DNA of 64,000 nucleotides from Pseudomonas sp. DC1.2 (GCF_034351645.1 NZ_CP133782.1:3911001-3975000); one strand, 5' to 3'. Shown: positions 17,592 to 27,432, counted from the stretch's first letter. Program-made: numbers and translations. Notes: a model not told the origin generated them from the sequence alone.

Positions 17592-19106
17592 CTACTTGTC
17601 GTGCTTCTTGCTGTGTTTGTCAGACTTTTCGAACGCCTCTTCCAGCGCTCGGTTGATGGTGCGTAACACCTTGATTCGGGCCCAGCGCTTGTCATTGGCT
17701 TCGACCAGGGTCCACGGTGAAATCTCGGTACTGGTGCGATCCACCATGTCGCCGACCGCCGCGCGGTAATCGTCCCACTTGTCGCGATTACGCCAGTCGT
17801 CCTCGGTGATTTTGAAGCGTTTGAAAGGAATTTCTTCGCGAGCCTGAAAGCGTTCCAGTTGAGTCTGTTTGTCGATGGCTAGCCAGAACTTGACCACGAT
17901 GACACCGGCTTCGGCGATCTGCTCTTCGAAATCATTGATCTCGCTGTAGGCCCGCAACCAGTCTGCCGGTGGGCAAAAGCCTTCGACGCGCTCCACCAAC
18001 ACCCGGCCATACCACGAACGATCAAAGACCGTGAACTTGCCGCGTGCCGGGATGTGCCGCCAGAACCGCCAGAGATACGGCTGCGCACGCTCTTCTTCGG
18101 TGGGGGCTGCAATCGGCACGATGCTGTACTGGCGCGGATCGAGCGCCGCCGCCACTCGCCGGATCGCGCCGCCCTTGCCGGCAGCGTCGTTGCCTTCAAA
18201 CACCGCCACCAACGCGTGTTGCCGCATGCGCTTGTCACGCATCAGGCCGGAGAATCGCGCCTGCTCGGTGATCAGTTGCTCTTCGTAATCGTCCTTCTCC
18301 AAGCGTTGAGTCATGTCGAGGCTGCCGATCAGGCTCAGTTGATCGACACTGGCAGGCAGTGGCGCGGCGTTGACGTGAGCGGGGTTGACCTGGGGCCGAC
18401 CGAGGGCACTCTGCAAACCTTCGAGCAGGATCTTGCCCACCGTCAGACTTCGGTAATGGGCGTCAACTCCTTCAATCACGTGCCACGGGGCATAGTCGCG
18501 GCTGGTACGGCGCAGTACCCGCTCGCCGTACTTCACGAACTTGTCATAGGTTTTCGATTGCTGCCAATCCAGCGGGCTGATACGCCAGCTGTGCAGTGGG
18601 TCATCGGCCAAGGCCTTGAGCCGCGCTTTCATTTGCTTTTTAGACAGGTGGAACCAGAACTTGAAGATCAGCGCACCTTCATCGCAGAGCATTTTCTCCA
18701 GGCGCTCGGACTGATTGATCGCTTGATCCAGCACCGCGTCTTTGAACGAACCATGCACCCGGCCTTGCAGCATCTGGCTGTACCAGTTGCCAAAGAACAC
18801 ACCCATGCGGCCCTTGGCCGGGAGCATGCGCCAGTAGCGCCAGGCCGGTGGCCGCGCCAGCTCTTCGTCGGTCTGCTGATCGAAGGTGCGCACTTCAATC
18901 AGGCGCGGGTCCATCCACTCGTTGAGCAACTTAACCGTCTCGCCCTTGCCGGCGCCTTCAATACCGTTGATCAGGATGATGACCGGGAAGCGTTTTTGTT
19001 GCTGTAGCTCGAACTGTGCTTCGAGCAACGCTTCACGCAGGGCCGGCACCTCGGCGTCATAAGTTTCTTTGTCGATGGCGTGACCGATTTCGGCAGATTC
19101 AAACAT
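17592..19106 (-). CDS. pap: Polyphosphate:AMP phosphotransferase (two-domain PPK2)
   Basis: A 504-residue tandem PPK2. The first Walker-like motif is NGIEGAGKGETVK near 60 and the second is FEGNDAAGKGGAIR near 310. Each is followed by a lid motif (PPAWRYWRMLPAKGRMGVF and a matching LWRFWRHIPARGKFTVF). Class II fused PPK2 enzymes phosphorylate AMP to ADP with polyphosphate. The ATG at 19106 has GGAG 6 nt upstream and gives the length usual for Pseudomonas Pap; the ORF could be read 41 residues longer without support. Confidence 0.9.
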   Translation of the reverse strand: MFESAEIGHAIDKETYDAEVPALREALLEAQFELQQQKRFPVIILINGIEGAGKGETVKLLNEWMDPRLIEVRTFDQQTDEELARPPAWRYWRMLPAKGRMGVFFGNWYSQMLQGRVHGSFKDAVLDQAINQSERLEKMLCDEGALIFKFWFHLSKKQMKARLKALADDPLHSWRISPLDWQQSKTYDKFVKYGERVLRRTSRDYAPWHVIEGVDAHYRSLTVGKILLEGLQSALGRPQVNPAHVNAAPLPASVDQLSLIGSLDMTQRLEKDDYEEQLITEQARFSGLMRDKRMRQHALVAVFEGNDAAGKGGAIRRVAAALDPRQYSIVPIAAPTEEERAQPYLWRFWRHIPARGKFTVFDRSWYGRVLVERVEGFCPPADWLRAYSEINDFEEQIAEAGVIVVKFWLAIDKQTQLERFQAREEIPFKRFKITEDDWRNRDKWDDYRAAVGDMVDRTSTEISPWTLVEANDKRWARIKVLRTINRALEEAFEKSDKHSKKHDK

Positions 19107-19315
19107 GGGCGGCTCCATTCCAGGATTGAGCAAGACTAGCGGATTGGGCAGGTGATCATCAGAGAAGTTCTCTTTAGCGCAAGGCATGCCTGGCAAGTGG
19201 CGATGCCAATGAGGCCGTCGATTTTCCATGATTCGTCACACCGCACCCTTGCCATGGATCAAGCGCCGCACCGTCGATCGGCTAGAATGGCCGACTTGCC
19301 GTTGCCGAGCCTGCC

Positions 19316-21295
19316 ATGAAACCCGAATTGCCCCACGCCCAGCTCGACTGGGACGACCAAGGTCGCCCTCATTCTCGTGTATTCGACGATGTGTATTTCT
19401 CCGACAAGTCGGGGCTGGAAGAAACCCGTTACGTGTTCCTCGAACAAAACCGTTTGCAGGAGCGTTTTGCCGCGCTGCCGGCGGGCGGGCGTCTGGTCAT
19501 CGGCGAGACAGGGTTTGGTACGGGCTTAAACTTTCTCTGTGCCTGGCAGTTGTTCGACCAGCACGCTGTGGCAGGCGCCCGTTTGCATTTCGTCAGCGTT
19601 GAAAAATACCCGCTCAATGCCGCAGACCTGCAACGGGCCCTGGCGCTGTGGCCAGAACTCAAGGTGTTTGCCGATCAACTGCTGACGCACTACGTCGCCA
19701 TTCATCAAGGCTTCCAGCGCCTGACCCTGGACAACGGCCGGGTCAGCCTGACATTGCTGATCGGCGACGCGCTGGAACAACTGCCGCAACTGGATGCCCA
19801 AATCGACGCCTGGTTTCTCGATGGTTTCGCACCGGCCAAAAACCCCGACATGTGGACCGCCGAACTGTTTGCCGAACTGGCGCGCCTGGCCGCACCCGGC
19901 TCGACCATCAGCACTTTTACCAGTACCGGCTGGGTCCGGCGCCTACTCAACGCGGCCGGGTTCAAGATGAAGCGCACCCCCGGCATCGGTCATAAGTGGG
20001 AAATACTGCGCGGGGTATTTCTCGGTTGGCCGCAGGAAACCGTCCCCCCTGCCCTGGACAAACCTTGGTTTGCCCGACCGACACCATTGACCGGTGAGCG
20101 CAGCGCATTGGTGATCGGCGCCGGGCTGGCAGGTTGCGCCAGCGCCGCCAGCCTCGCCGCGCGGGGCTGGCACGTCAGTCTGCTGGAGCGTCATGCTCAT
20201 CTGGCGCAAGAAGCATCAGGCAACCCGCAAGGCGTGCTGTACCTGAAACTGTCAGCCCATGGCACCGCGCTCTCGCAACTGATCGTTAGCGGTTTCGGCT
20301 ACACCCGGCGCCAACTCGAACACTTGCAACGCGGCATCGATTGGGATGACTGCGGCGTACTGCAATTGGCGTTCAATGCCAAGGAGGCCGAGCGTCAGGC
20401 CGAACTGGCCGGCGCTTTCTCCCATGATTTGTTGCACCTGCTCGATCAGCCTGAGGCGCAAGTCATGGCAGGCATCGGTCTGACTCACGGCGGCATGTAT
20501 TTCCCTGAAGGAGGCTGGGTGCATCCACCTGCATTGTGCCAATGGCAAGCCTCGGCACCGAACATCGAGCTGCTTACGCACCATGACGCGCTTGAGTTAC
20601 GTAAAGTTGATGACCTCTGGCAAGCCTGGGACGGCGAGCGGTTGCTGGCCAGTGCATCGGTGGTGGTGTTGGCCGGTGCGGCGGAAATCCAGCGCTTCAG
20701 CCAAAGCGCTGAACTGCCGCTCAAACGTATTCGCGGGCAGATCACCCGACTGGAGCAAACCGCTGAAAGCCAGTCGCTGGCAACCGTGGTGTGCGCCGAA
20801 GGTTACGTTGCGCCAGCGCGGCTGGGCGAGCACACCTTGGGGGCCAGTTTCGACTTCAAGAGTGACGACCTGACACCGACCCTGGCCGAACACCAAGGCA
20901 ACCTGACCATGCTCAAGGAGATTTCCGAAGACCTGGTTACGCGGTTGCAGGTGCCCGATCTTGCGCCTGAAAGCCTGCAAGGGCGGGCCGCCTTCCGTTG
21001 CACCAGCCCCGACTACTTACCGATTGTCGGCCCTCTGGCCGACATCACGGTCTTCAACCAGACCTATGCCGCCTTGAGCAAAGACGCCCGACACGTGCCG
21101 GACGCCCCCTGTCCGTGGCTGGACGGTTTATACATCAACAGCGGCCACGGCTCACGGGGCCTGATCACCGCGCCACTGTCCGGGGAGTTGTTGGCGGCCT
21201 GGCTCGACAACGACCCCCTGCCCCTGCCTAAAAGTGTCGCGCATGCCTGTCATCCGAACCGATTTGCCCTACGGCGGCTGATCCGTGGCAAATGA
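19316..21295 (+). CDS. mnmC: Bifunctional tRNA 5-methylaminomethyl-2-thiouridine biosynthesis protein
   Basis: A 659-residue fusion. The N-terminal about 240 residues are a SAM-dependent methyltransferase (GETGFGTGLNFL near 63, DAWFLDGFAPAKNPDMW near 165). The C-terminal part is a DAO-type FAD oxidase with dinucleotide motif VIGAGLAGCASA near 265. MnmC removes the carboxymethyl group of cmnm5U34 and methylates the product to mnm5U34. The start gives MKPELPHAQLDWDDQG, typical for the family. A short hairpin follows the stop but has no T run. Confidence 0.93.
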   Translation: MKPELPHAQLDWDDQGRPHSRVFDDVYFSDKSGLEETRYVFLEQNRLQERFAALPAGGRLVIGETGFGTGLNFLCAWQLFDQHAVAGARLHFVSVEKYPLNAADLQRALALWPELKVFADQLLTHYVAIHQGFQRLTLDNGRVSLTLLIGDALEQLPQLDAQIDAWFLDGFAPAKNPDMWTAELFAELARLAAPGSTISTFTSTGWVRRLLNAAGFKMKRTPGIGHKWEILRGVFLGWPQETVPPALDKPWFARPTPLTGERSALVIGAGLAGCASAASLAARGWHVSLLERHAHLAQEASGNPQGVLYLKLSAHGTALSQLIVSGFGYTRRQLEHLQRGIDWDDCGVLQLAFNAKEAERQAELAGAFSHDLLHLLDQPEAQVMAGIGLTHGGMYFPEGGWVHPPALCQWQASAPNIELLTHHDALELRKVDDLWQAWDGERLLASASVVVLAGAAEIQRFSQSAELPLKRIRGQITRLEQTAESQSLATVVCAEGYVAPARLGEHTLGASFDFKSDDLTPTLAEHQGNLTMLKEISEDLVTRLQVPDLAPESLQGRAAFRCTSPDYLPIVGPLADITVFNQTYAALSKDARHVPDAPCPWLDGLYINSGHGSRGLITAPLSGELLAAWLDNDPLPLPKSVAHACHPNRFALRRLIRGK

Positions 21296-21537
21296 CGCGT
21301 GAGCCTGGGGAAGCGCGCGGCTTCCCGAGGATTTAAAACCGCACTGCCCCAGCGTGGCATGGCTATTTAGCACCCCTCTGCCACGCCTCTGAGGCCCTGG
21401 ATCAGGTCATCGTCTCGCGCCGCTTATAACTTATCGTTCTAAAACTCCCTTTCCCGAGGCGGGTCAGTTTCTGGGTACGCGCTGTTTTGGCGCGGCATCG
21501 ATTGACCCTCCCCAACGGAAAAACCGGTAAGGACTTT

Positions 21538-23310
21538 ATGTGCGGATTAGCTGGCGAGTTACGCTTTGATCACCAACCTGCCGACCTGGCAGCCATTGAG
21601 CGGATCACCCATCACCTTGCACCTCGTGGACCAGACGCGTGGGGCTTTCACGCCCAAGGGCCGATTGCCCTGGGCCATCGGCGCCTGAAAATCATGGACC
21701 TGTCGGACGGCTCGGCGCAGCCGATGATCGACAACGACCTGGGCCTGTCCCTGGCCTTCAACGGCGCAATTTACAACTTCCCGGAACTGCGCACCGAGCT
21801 TGAAAGCCTCGGTTATGCCTTCTATTCAGGCGGCGACACTGAAGTGCTGCTCAAGGGCTACCACGCTTGGGGAGAAGCACTGCTGCCAAAGCTCAACGGC
21901 ATGTTTGCGTTTGCCATTTGGGAGCGTGATGCCCAACGCCTGTTTATCGCTCGCGACCGCCTCGGCGTGAAGCCGCTGTACCTGTCACGCACCGGTCAGC
22001 GCTTACGCTTCGCCTCGGCGTTGCCGGCGTTGCTCAAGGGCGGCGACATCAACCCGCTACTTGATCCGGTAGCACTCAACCATTACCTGAATTTCCATGC
22101 TGTGGTCCCGGCACCGCGCACCTTGTTGGCGGGCATCGAAAAACTGCCGCCGGCGACCTGGATGCGCATCGAGGCCGACGGCAGCACTGAGCAAAAAACC
22201 TGGTGGACGCTGCCCTACGGCCCCCGCCCCGATGAAGTCAATCTGACACTGGAAGACTGGCGTGACCGTGTGCTCGACAGCACTCGCGATGCCGTAGCCA
22301 TCCGTCAACGGGCGGCGGTGGATGTCGGCGTGCTGCTGTCCGGCGGCGTCGATTCGAGCCTGTTGGTCGGTTTGCTGCGTGAAGTCGGCGTGGAGAACCT
22401 GTCGACGTTCTCCATCGGTTTCCAGGATGCCGGTGGCGAGCGCGGCGACGAGTTTCAATACTCGGACCTGATCGCCAAACACTACGGCACCCAGCACCAT
22501 CAACTGCGCATCGACGAAAAAGAGATCATCGAGCAACTTCCGGCAGCGTTTCGTGCGATGAGCGAACCGATGGTCAGCCATGACTGCATCGCCTTCTACC
22601 TCTTGTCACGAGAAGTGGCCAAACACTGCAAGGTGGTGCAAAGCGGCCAGGGCGCGGACGAGTTGTTCGCGGGTTACCACTGGTATCCCCAGGTGGACGG
22701 CGCCAGCGACCCGTATGCGGCTTATCGCACTGCGTTTTTCGACCGCAGCTACGACGACTACGCTGCCACCGTACAGCCGAAGTGGCTGACCGCGAATGAC
22801 GCGGCTGGCGACTTCGTAAAGGAACATTTCGCACAGCCCGGCGCCGATGCCGCGGTGGACAAGGCCCTGCGTCTGGACAGCACCGTGATGCTGGTCGACG
22901 ACCCGGTCAAACGCGTCGACAACATGACCATGGCCTGGGGCTTGGAAGCGCGCACGCCGTTTCTCGACTACCGCCTGGTGGAATTGTCAGCACGGGTGCC
23001 GGGCAAATACAAACTGCCCGACGGTGGGAAACAAGTCCTGAAAGAAGCGGCACGGTTGGTCATTCCAAGCGAAGTCATCGACCGCAAAAAAGGCTACTTC
23101 CCGGTGCCAGGTCTCAAGCATTTGCAGGGCGACACACTGAATTGGGTCCGCGAACTGCTGCTCGATCCGAGCCAGGACCGCGGGCTGTTCAACCCGGCCA
23201 TGCTCGACCGCCTGCTGACCGATCCACAAGGCCAGTTGACCCCGTTGCGCGGCTCGAAGCTGTGGCAACTGGCGGCGCTGAATCTGTGGCTCAGCGAACA
23301 AGGAATCTGA
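21538..23310 (+). CDS. asnO: N-acetylglutaminylglutamine amidotransferase (asparagine-synthetase-like)
   Basis: A 590-residue class II glutamine amidotransferase. Starting at 21538 places the nucleophile cysteine at position 2 (MCGLAGELRF), as required after Met removal; TAAGGA lies 7 nt upstream. The ATP pyrophosphatase motif LSGGVDSSLL is near 260. This family (the 'trio' amidotransferase) amidates N-acetylglutaminylglutamine to the osmoprotectant NAGGN, as shown for S. meliloti asnO and its P. aeruginosa relative. It is directly followed by ngs and an M42 peptidase, the diagnostic trio. Confidence 0.92.
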   Translation: MCGLAGELRFDHQPADLAAIERITHHLAPRGPDAWGFHAQGPIALGHRRLKIMDLSDGSAQPMIDNDLGLSLAFNGAIYNFPELRTELESLGYAFYSGGDTEVLLKGYHAWGEALLPKLNGMFAFAIWERDAQRLFIARDRLGVKPLYLSRTGQRLRFASALPALLKGGDINPLLDPVALNHYLNFHAVVPAPRTLLAGIEKLPPATWMRIEADGSTEQKTWWTLPYGPRPDEVNLTLEDWRDRVLDSTRDAVAIRQRAAVDVGVLLSGGVDSSLLVGLLREVGVENLSTFSIGFQDAGGERGDEFQYSDLIAKHYGTQHHQLRIDEKEIIEQLPAAFRAMSEPMVSHDCIAFYLLSREVAKHCKVVQSGQGADELFAGYHWYPQVDGASDPYAAYRTAFFDRSYDDYAATVQPKWLTANDAAGDFVKEHFAQPGADAAVDKALRLDSTVMLVDDPVKRVDNMTMAWGLEARTPFLDYRLVELSARVPGKYKLPDGGKQVLKEAARLVIPSEVIDRKKGYFPVPGLKHLQGDTLNWVRELLLDPSQDRGLFNPAMLDRLLTDPQGQLTPLRGSKLWQLAALNLWLSEQGI

Positions 23311-23313
23311 TTG

Positions 23314-25059
23314 ATGAAACCCCATGCCACGGCTTACAACCAACGCTTGCTGCGTGGCCAGGCCCCCACCTACGAACGATTGCAGGCACGTCTGGCCGAA
23401 GACGGCAGTGAACGAGGCGCGGCACCGATTGCGGTGCATTGCGGGTGGGGCCGGCTGTTGATTGGCCATACCTTCCCCGACCCGGCAAGCCTCGCTCTAG
23501 AGTTGCTCAACGAGCAACCAGGCGAGCGCGACATCGCGCTGTATGTCGCCGCGCCCCAGCAAGTGCTGGGGCTGGAGCCGGCGCAATTGTTTCTCGATCC
23601 GTCCGACACGTTGCGTTTGTGGTTCAGCGACTATCGACAGGCCACGCGAGTGTTTCGTGGCTTTCGCATTCGCCGCGCGCAAAGCGACGCCGATTGGCAG
23701 GCAATCAATCTGCTGTACCAGGCCCGAGGCATGCTGCCCATCGACGCGTCGCTGCTAACCCCGCGACATCAAGGCGGTCCGGTGTATTGGCTGGCCGAAG
23801 ACGAAGACAGCGGCGCGGTGATCGGCAGCGTGATGGGCCTCAATCATCAAAAGGCTTACAACGACCCGGAAAACGGCAGTAGCCTCTGGTGCCTGGCGGT
23901 GGATCCCCACTGCTCGCGGCCTGGGGTCGGTGAAGTGCTGGTGCGGCACTTGATCGAGCATTTCATGAGTCGTGGCCTCAGTTACTTGGACCTGTCGGTG
24001 TTGCACGACAACCGACAGGCGAAAAACCTGTACGCCAAGCTCGGTTTTCGCAACCTGTCGACCTTCGCCATCAAGCGCAAGAACGGTATCAACCAGCCGC
24101 TGTTTCTCGGCCCGGGCCCGGAAGTCGAGTTCAATCCTTATGCACGGATAATCGTCGAAGAAGCCCATCGTCGCGGCATCGATGTCCAAGTCGACGATGC
24201 CGACGCCGGCCTGTTCACCCTCAGCCACGGCGGACGCCGGGTGCGCTGCCGCGAATCGCTCAGTGACCTGACCAGCGCTATCAGCATGAGCCTGTGCCAG
24301 GACAAAAGCCTGACCCACAAAGTGCTCAAAGCGGCCGGCCTGAAGCTACCTTCTCAGCAATTGGCCGCAAACGCTGACGACAATCTGGCGTTTCTCGATG
24401 AGCACCAGCGGGTGGTGGTTAAACCGCTGGACGGCGAACAAGGCCAAGGCGTGGCCGTGGATTTACAGACGATTGAGGAGGTCCAGCAAGCCATTGAGGC
24501 CGCCCGGAAATTCGACAATCGAGTGCTTCTGGAAAGCTTCCACGAAGGGTTGGACCTGCGAATTCTGGTGATCGGTTTCGAGGTCGTTGCCGCGGCCATA
24601 CGCCGGCCAGCAGAAGTGGTTGGTGACGGTCAGCACTCCATTGGCGCGTTGATCGAAGCCCAGAGCCGACGTCGCCAGGCGGCGACCCAAGGTGAAAGCA
24701 AGATCCCACTGGACCACGAAACCCAACGCACGTTGCAGGCAGCGGGTTACGACTACAACAGCGTGCTGCCGGCAGGTGAGCACCTGTTCGTGCGACGCAC
24801 GGCGAATCTTCATACCGGCGGCATTCTTGAGGACGTCACCGCAATCCTGCATCCGACGCTGGTGGATGCCGCCGTGCGCGCGGCGCGGGCCTTGGACATC
24901 CCAATGGTCGGGCTCGACCTCATGGTGCCTGCCGCCGACCAGCCGGATTATGTGTTTATCGAAGCCAACGAGCGCGCCGGCCTGGCCAACCATGAACCGC
25001 AGCCAACGGCGGAGCGGTTTGTGGATTTGTTGTTTCCGCACAGTCAACCAGCGGTTTAA
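23314..25059 (+). CDS. ngs: N-acetylglutaminylglutamine synthetase (GNAT plus ATP-grasp)
   Basis: A 581-residue fusion. An N-terminal region and GNAT acetyltransferase domain (about 110-260; acetyl-CoA loop DPHCSRPGVGEVLVRHL near 195) is followed by an ATP-grasp ligase related to cyanophycin synthetase (about 320-575; VVKPLDGEQGQGVAV near 370 and FIEANERAGLANHEPQP near 550). It makes N-acetylglutaminylglutamine, the substrate of AsnO, upon osmotic stress. The ATG at 23314 is 3 nt behind the asnO stop, indicating translational coupling. Confidence 0.92.
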   Translation: MKPHATAYNQRLLRGQAPTYERLQARLAEDGSERGAAPIAVHCGWGRLLIGHTFPDPASLALELLNEQPGERDIALYVAAPQQVLGLEPAQLFLDPSDTLRLWFSDYRQATRVFRGFRIRRAQSDADWQAINLLYQARGMLPIDASLLTPRHQGGPVYWLAEDEDSGAVIGSVMGLNHQKAYNDPENGSSLWCLAVDPHCSRPGVGEVLVRHLIEHFMSRGLSYLDLSVLHDNRQAKNLYAKLGFRNLSTFAIKRKNGINQPLFLGPGPEVEFNPYARIIVEEAHRRGIDVQVDDADAGLFTLSHGGRRVRCRESLSDLTSAISMSLCQDKSLTHKVLKAAGLKLPSQQLAANADDNLAFLDEHQRVVVKPLDGEQGQGVAVDLQTIEEVQQAIEAARKFDNRVLLESFHEGLDLRILVIGFEVVAAAIRRPAEVVGDGQHSIGALIEAQSRRRQAATQGESKIPLDHETQRTLQAAGYDYNSVLPAGEHLFVRRTANLHTGGILEDVTAILHPTLVDAAVRAARALDIPMVGLDLMVPAADQPDYVFIEANERAGLANHEPQPTAERFVDLLFPHSQPAV

Positions 25060-25071
25060 TCCTCTCCTTAT

Positions 25072-25102
25072 GATTGTTCCCGTGCTTTGCATGGGAACAA
25101 TC
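25072..25102. repeat. REP-like palindrome inside the NAGGN operon
   Basis: GATTGTTCCCGTGC and GCATGGGAACAATC form arms of 14 nt with one mismatch around a TTT loop. This is another member of the TTCCCAC...GTGGGAA family seen after fumC. Placed between ngs and the peptidase gene, it could attenuate or stabilise segments of the operon mRNA. Confidence 0.7.
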
Positions 25103-25127
25103 AACTCGTTACTCATCAGGAGTTTCC

Positions 25128-26318
25128 ATGACCCGCAAAATTCCCGAACCGGATCTCAACTACCTGCAAAAAGTCCTGCTGGAGATGCTTGCTATCCCCA
25201 GCCCTACCGGGTTTACCGACACCATTGTGCGTTACGTCGCCGAGCGGCTCGAAGAGCTTGGCATTCCCTTTGAAATGACCCGTCGCGGCACCATACGCGC
25301 CACCCTCAAAGGACAAAAAAACAGCCCGGACCGCGCGGTTTCAGCGCACCTGGACACCATCGGCGCCGCCGTTCGCGCGGTGAAAGATAATGGTCGCCTG
25401 ACCCTCGCGCCGGTGGGCTGCTGGTCCAGCCGTTTTGCTGAAGGCAGCCGGGTCAGCCTGTTTACCGACAACGGCGTGATTCGCGGCAGTGTGTTGCCGC
25501 TGATGGCCTCGGGGCATGCGTTCAACACCGCCGTGGATGAGCTGCCCATCAGTTGGGACCATATCGAGTTACGCCTGGACGCCTATTGCGCTACGCGTGC
25601 CGATTGCGATTCGCTGGGAATCAGTGTCGGCGACTTCGTCGCCTTTGATCCGTTGCCGGAGTTCACTGACAGCGGCCACATCAGCGCGCGCCACTTGGAC
25701 GACAAAGCCGGAGTCGCAGCTTTGCTCGCAGCGCTCAAGGCAATCATCGACAGCGGTGAAGAACTGATGATCGACTGTCATCCGCTATTCACCATTACCG
25801 AAGAAACCGGCAGTGGCGCGGCAGCAGCGTTACCGTGGGACGTCAGTGAATTTGTAGGCATCGACATTGCGCCGGTCGCCCCAGGTCAACACTCCAGCGA
25901 ACACGCCGTGAGCGTAGCCATGCAAGATTCCGGCGGGCCTTACGACTATCACCTGTCTCGGCATCTGCTGCGCCTGGCCAGTGACAATGAATTGCCGGTC
26001 CGCCGCGATCTGTTCCGCTATTACTTCAGCGATGCCCATTCGGCAGTCACCGCCGGCCACGACATTCGCACCGCCCTGCTGGCGTTCGGCTGCGATGCGA
26101 CTCACGGCTACGAACGCACGCATATCGACAGCCTGGCAGCCCTCAGTCGCCTACTGGGCGCCTACATCCTCAGCCCGCCGGTATTTGCCAGTGACGCACA
26201 ACCGGCCAAAGGCTCGCTGGACCGCTTCAGTCATCAAATCGAACACGAGACGCAGATGGAAAGCGATACGCGGGTGCCGTCGGTGGACAGCTTGGTAGGC
26301 CAACGCTCCGACAACTGA
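25128..26318 (+). CDS. M42-family metallopeptidase of the NAGGN osmoprotectant system
   Basis: A 396-residue M42/M20-type aminopeptidase with co-catalytic metal motifs SAHLDTIG (near 68), HLDDKAGVAALLAALK (near 190) and ITEETGSGAAAALP (near 225). It is the constant third gene of the asnO-ngs trio and is thought to act in NAGGN turnover, though no substrate is proven to my knowledge. AGGAG is 6 nt before the ATG at 25128; a longer frame start would run through the REP palindrome. Confidence 0.88.
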   Translation: MTRKIPEPDLNYLQKVLLEMLAIPSPTGFTDTIVRYVAERLEELGIPFEMTRRGTIRATLKGQKNSPDRAVSAHLDTIGAAVRAVKDNGRLTLAPVGCWSSRFAEGSRVSLFTDNGVIRGSVLPLMASGHAFNTAVDELPISWDHIELRLDAYCATRADCDSLGISVGDFVAFDPLPEFTDSGHISARHLDDKAGVAALLAALKAIIDSGEELMIDCHPLFTITEETGSGAAAALPWDVSEFVGIDIAPVAPGQHSSEHAVSVAMQDSGGPYDYHLSRHLLRLASDNELPVRRDLFRYYFSDAHSAVTAGHDIRTALLAFGCDATHGYERTHIDSLAALSRLLGAYILSPPVFASDAQPAKGSLDRFSHQIEHETQMESDTRVPSVDSLVGQRSDN

Positions 26319-26347
26319 CGCCGGAGGGCTTTGCGTTGCCTGGAGAA

Positions 26348-26377
26348 TCGCCATCGCGAGCGTGCTCGCGATGGCGA
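26348..26377. repeat. REP palindrome
   Basis: TCGCCATCGCGAGC and its exact complement GCTCGCGATGGCGA form 14-bp arms around a 2-nt centre. The core ATCGCGAGC is the same as in the pair at 16211-16271. It lies between the M42 peptidase and UPF0270 genes and may act as terminator or mRNA 3' stabiliser. Confidence 0.75.
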
Positions 26378-26456
26378 CAACGCACCGCATGAGTCCGGAC
26401 TAGCCGCCACCGGCCATTGGCCGTAGCATCGCCACATTGTTTTAACCGAGGTGCCT

Positions 26457-26684
26457 ATGCTGATCCCCTACGACCAACTCGAAGTCGACACCCTGACCCG
26501 CCTGATCGAGGATTTCGTGACCCGTGACGGCACGGATAACGGCGATGACACGCCGCTTGAGACCCGTGTATTACGCGTTCGCCAGGCATTGACCAAAGGC
26601 CAGGCACTGATCGTCTTCGACCCCGAAAGCGAGCAATGCCAGTTGATGCTCAAGCACGACGTGCCCAAGCACCTGTTTGACTGA
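26457..26684 (+). CDS. UPF0270 (YheU) family protein
   Basis: A 75-residue protein starting MLIPYDQLEVDTLTRLIEDF with the internal RDGTDNGD...ETRVLRVRQAL pattern of UPF0270. The function is unknown. The ATG at 26457 has GAGG 5 nt upstream; a GTG two codons earlier overlaps this site. It converges on rsmI with 5 nt between the stops. Confidence 0.88.
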   Translation: MLIPYDQLEVDTLTRLIEDFVTRDGTDNGDDTPLETRVLRVRQALTKGQALIVFDPESEQCQLMLKHDVPKHLFD

Positions 26685-26689
26685 AGCCT

Positions 26690-26884
26690 TCAGCGACCCT
26701 TGCTCTGGGCACGCTGGACCTGTTGAACCTGGATGCGCTCATACACCTCGGCTCGATGAACACTGACGTTTTGCGGGGCCTCCACGCCCAAGCGCACATT
26801 TGCGCCATTGACGGCCAAAATGCGCACGGAGATGTTGTCGCCAATCGAAATCAATTCGCCGACAACGCGGCTAAGTACAAGCAT
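26690..26884 (-). CDS. rsmI: CsrA/RsmA-family RNA-binding regulator, RsmI type
   Basis: A 64-residue CsrA-fold protein that binds GGA motifs in mRNA leaders. It keeps Leu4, Arg6, Val42 and the key Arg44 ([11 protein letters not shown]) but has valine at position 7, where RsmA has arginine. The C-terminal tail is extended ([13 protein letters not shown]). The location beside UPF0270 and the NAGGN genes is that of rsmI in P. putida, as I recall it, and the sequence is clearly not RsmA or RsmE. AAGGA lies 8 nt upstream of the ATG. Family is certain; the paralogue name is inferred. Confidence 0.82.
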   Translation of the reverse strand: MLVLSRVVGELISIGDNISVRILAVNGANVRLGVEAPQNVSVHRAEVYERIQVQQVQRAQSKGR

Positions 26885-27036
26885 GGAATTTATCCTTCAA
26901 GGTTACCGGACCTTGAAGATGCCCCGTGCGCCGCACGCCGACAATGAGACGGCAGCAAAACAGTCCCGCCCTACAACGCCTAAAGAATCTACTGACAGAT
27001 ACGCCCCGCAAAACCATCCAATGAAGGATCGGTCCG

Positions 27037-27369
27037 TCAGGCAGCGCTAAAACGCGGGCCAAATAAAATAACGCTGGCGCCGATGACGCACAGTGCGACA
27101 CCGATCCAGTCCGAGCTGAGCGGACGCACACGCTCAACCACCGCCAGCCAGCCAATTGACGCAATGATATAGATGCCACCGTAGGCGGCGTAAGCACGAC
27201 CGGCGTAGGTCGCTTCGACTCGGGTCAGCAGCAGCGCGAACAGGGTCAGGCTTAATATTGCTGGCACAACCCACAGCGCGCTTTTGCCCTGTCGCAGCCA
27301 CATCCAGAAAGCGAAGCAGCCCGCAATTTCGAACAGTGCTGCGAGGAAAAACCATACGTAATTGAGCAT
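27037..27369 (-). CDS. YnfA family (UPF0060) inner-membrane protein
   Basis: A 110-residue protein with four hydrophobic helices and the family segments [14 protein letters not shown] and [17 protein letters not shown]. YnfA proteins are small-multidrug-resistance-like membrane proteins; some confer efflux phenotypes. It is a single gene divergent from nothing obvious and upstream of rsmI on the same strand. Confidence 0.88.
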   Translation of the reverse strand: MLNYVWFFLAALFEIAGCFAFWMWLRQGKSALWVVPAILSLTLFALLLTRVEATYAGRAYAAYGGIYIIASIGWLAVVERVRPLSSDWIGVALCVIGASVILFGPRFSAA

Positions 27370-27432
27370 ACGAACGACTCGTGAGAATGGCGTTGGCGCT
27401 CACCCTAACGACGCCCTTGCCCAAGGGCAAGT

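Noticed and set aside
21308..21326. Terminator behind mnmC
   Set aside because: GGGAAGC/GCTTCCC pairs around 5 nt but has no T run, so I do not call it an intrinsic terminator.
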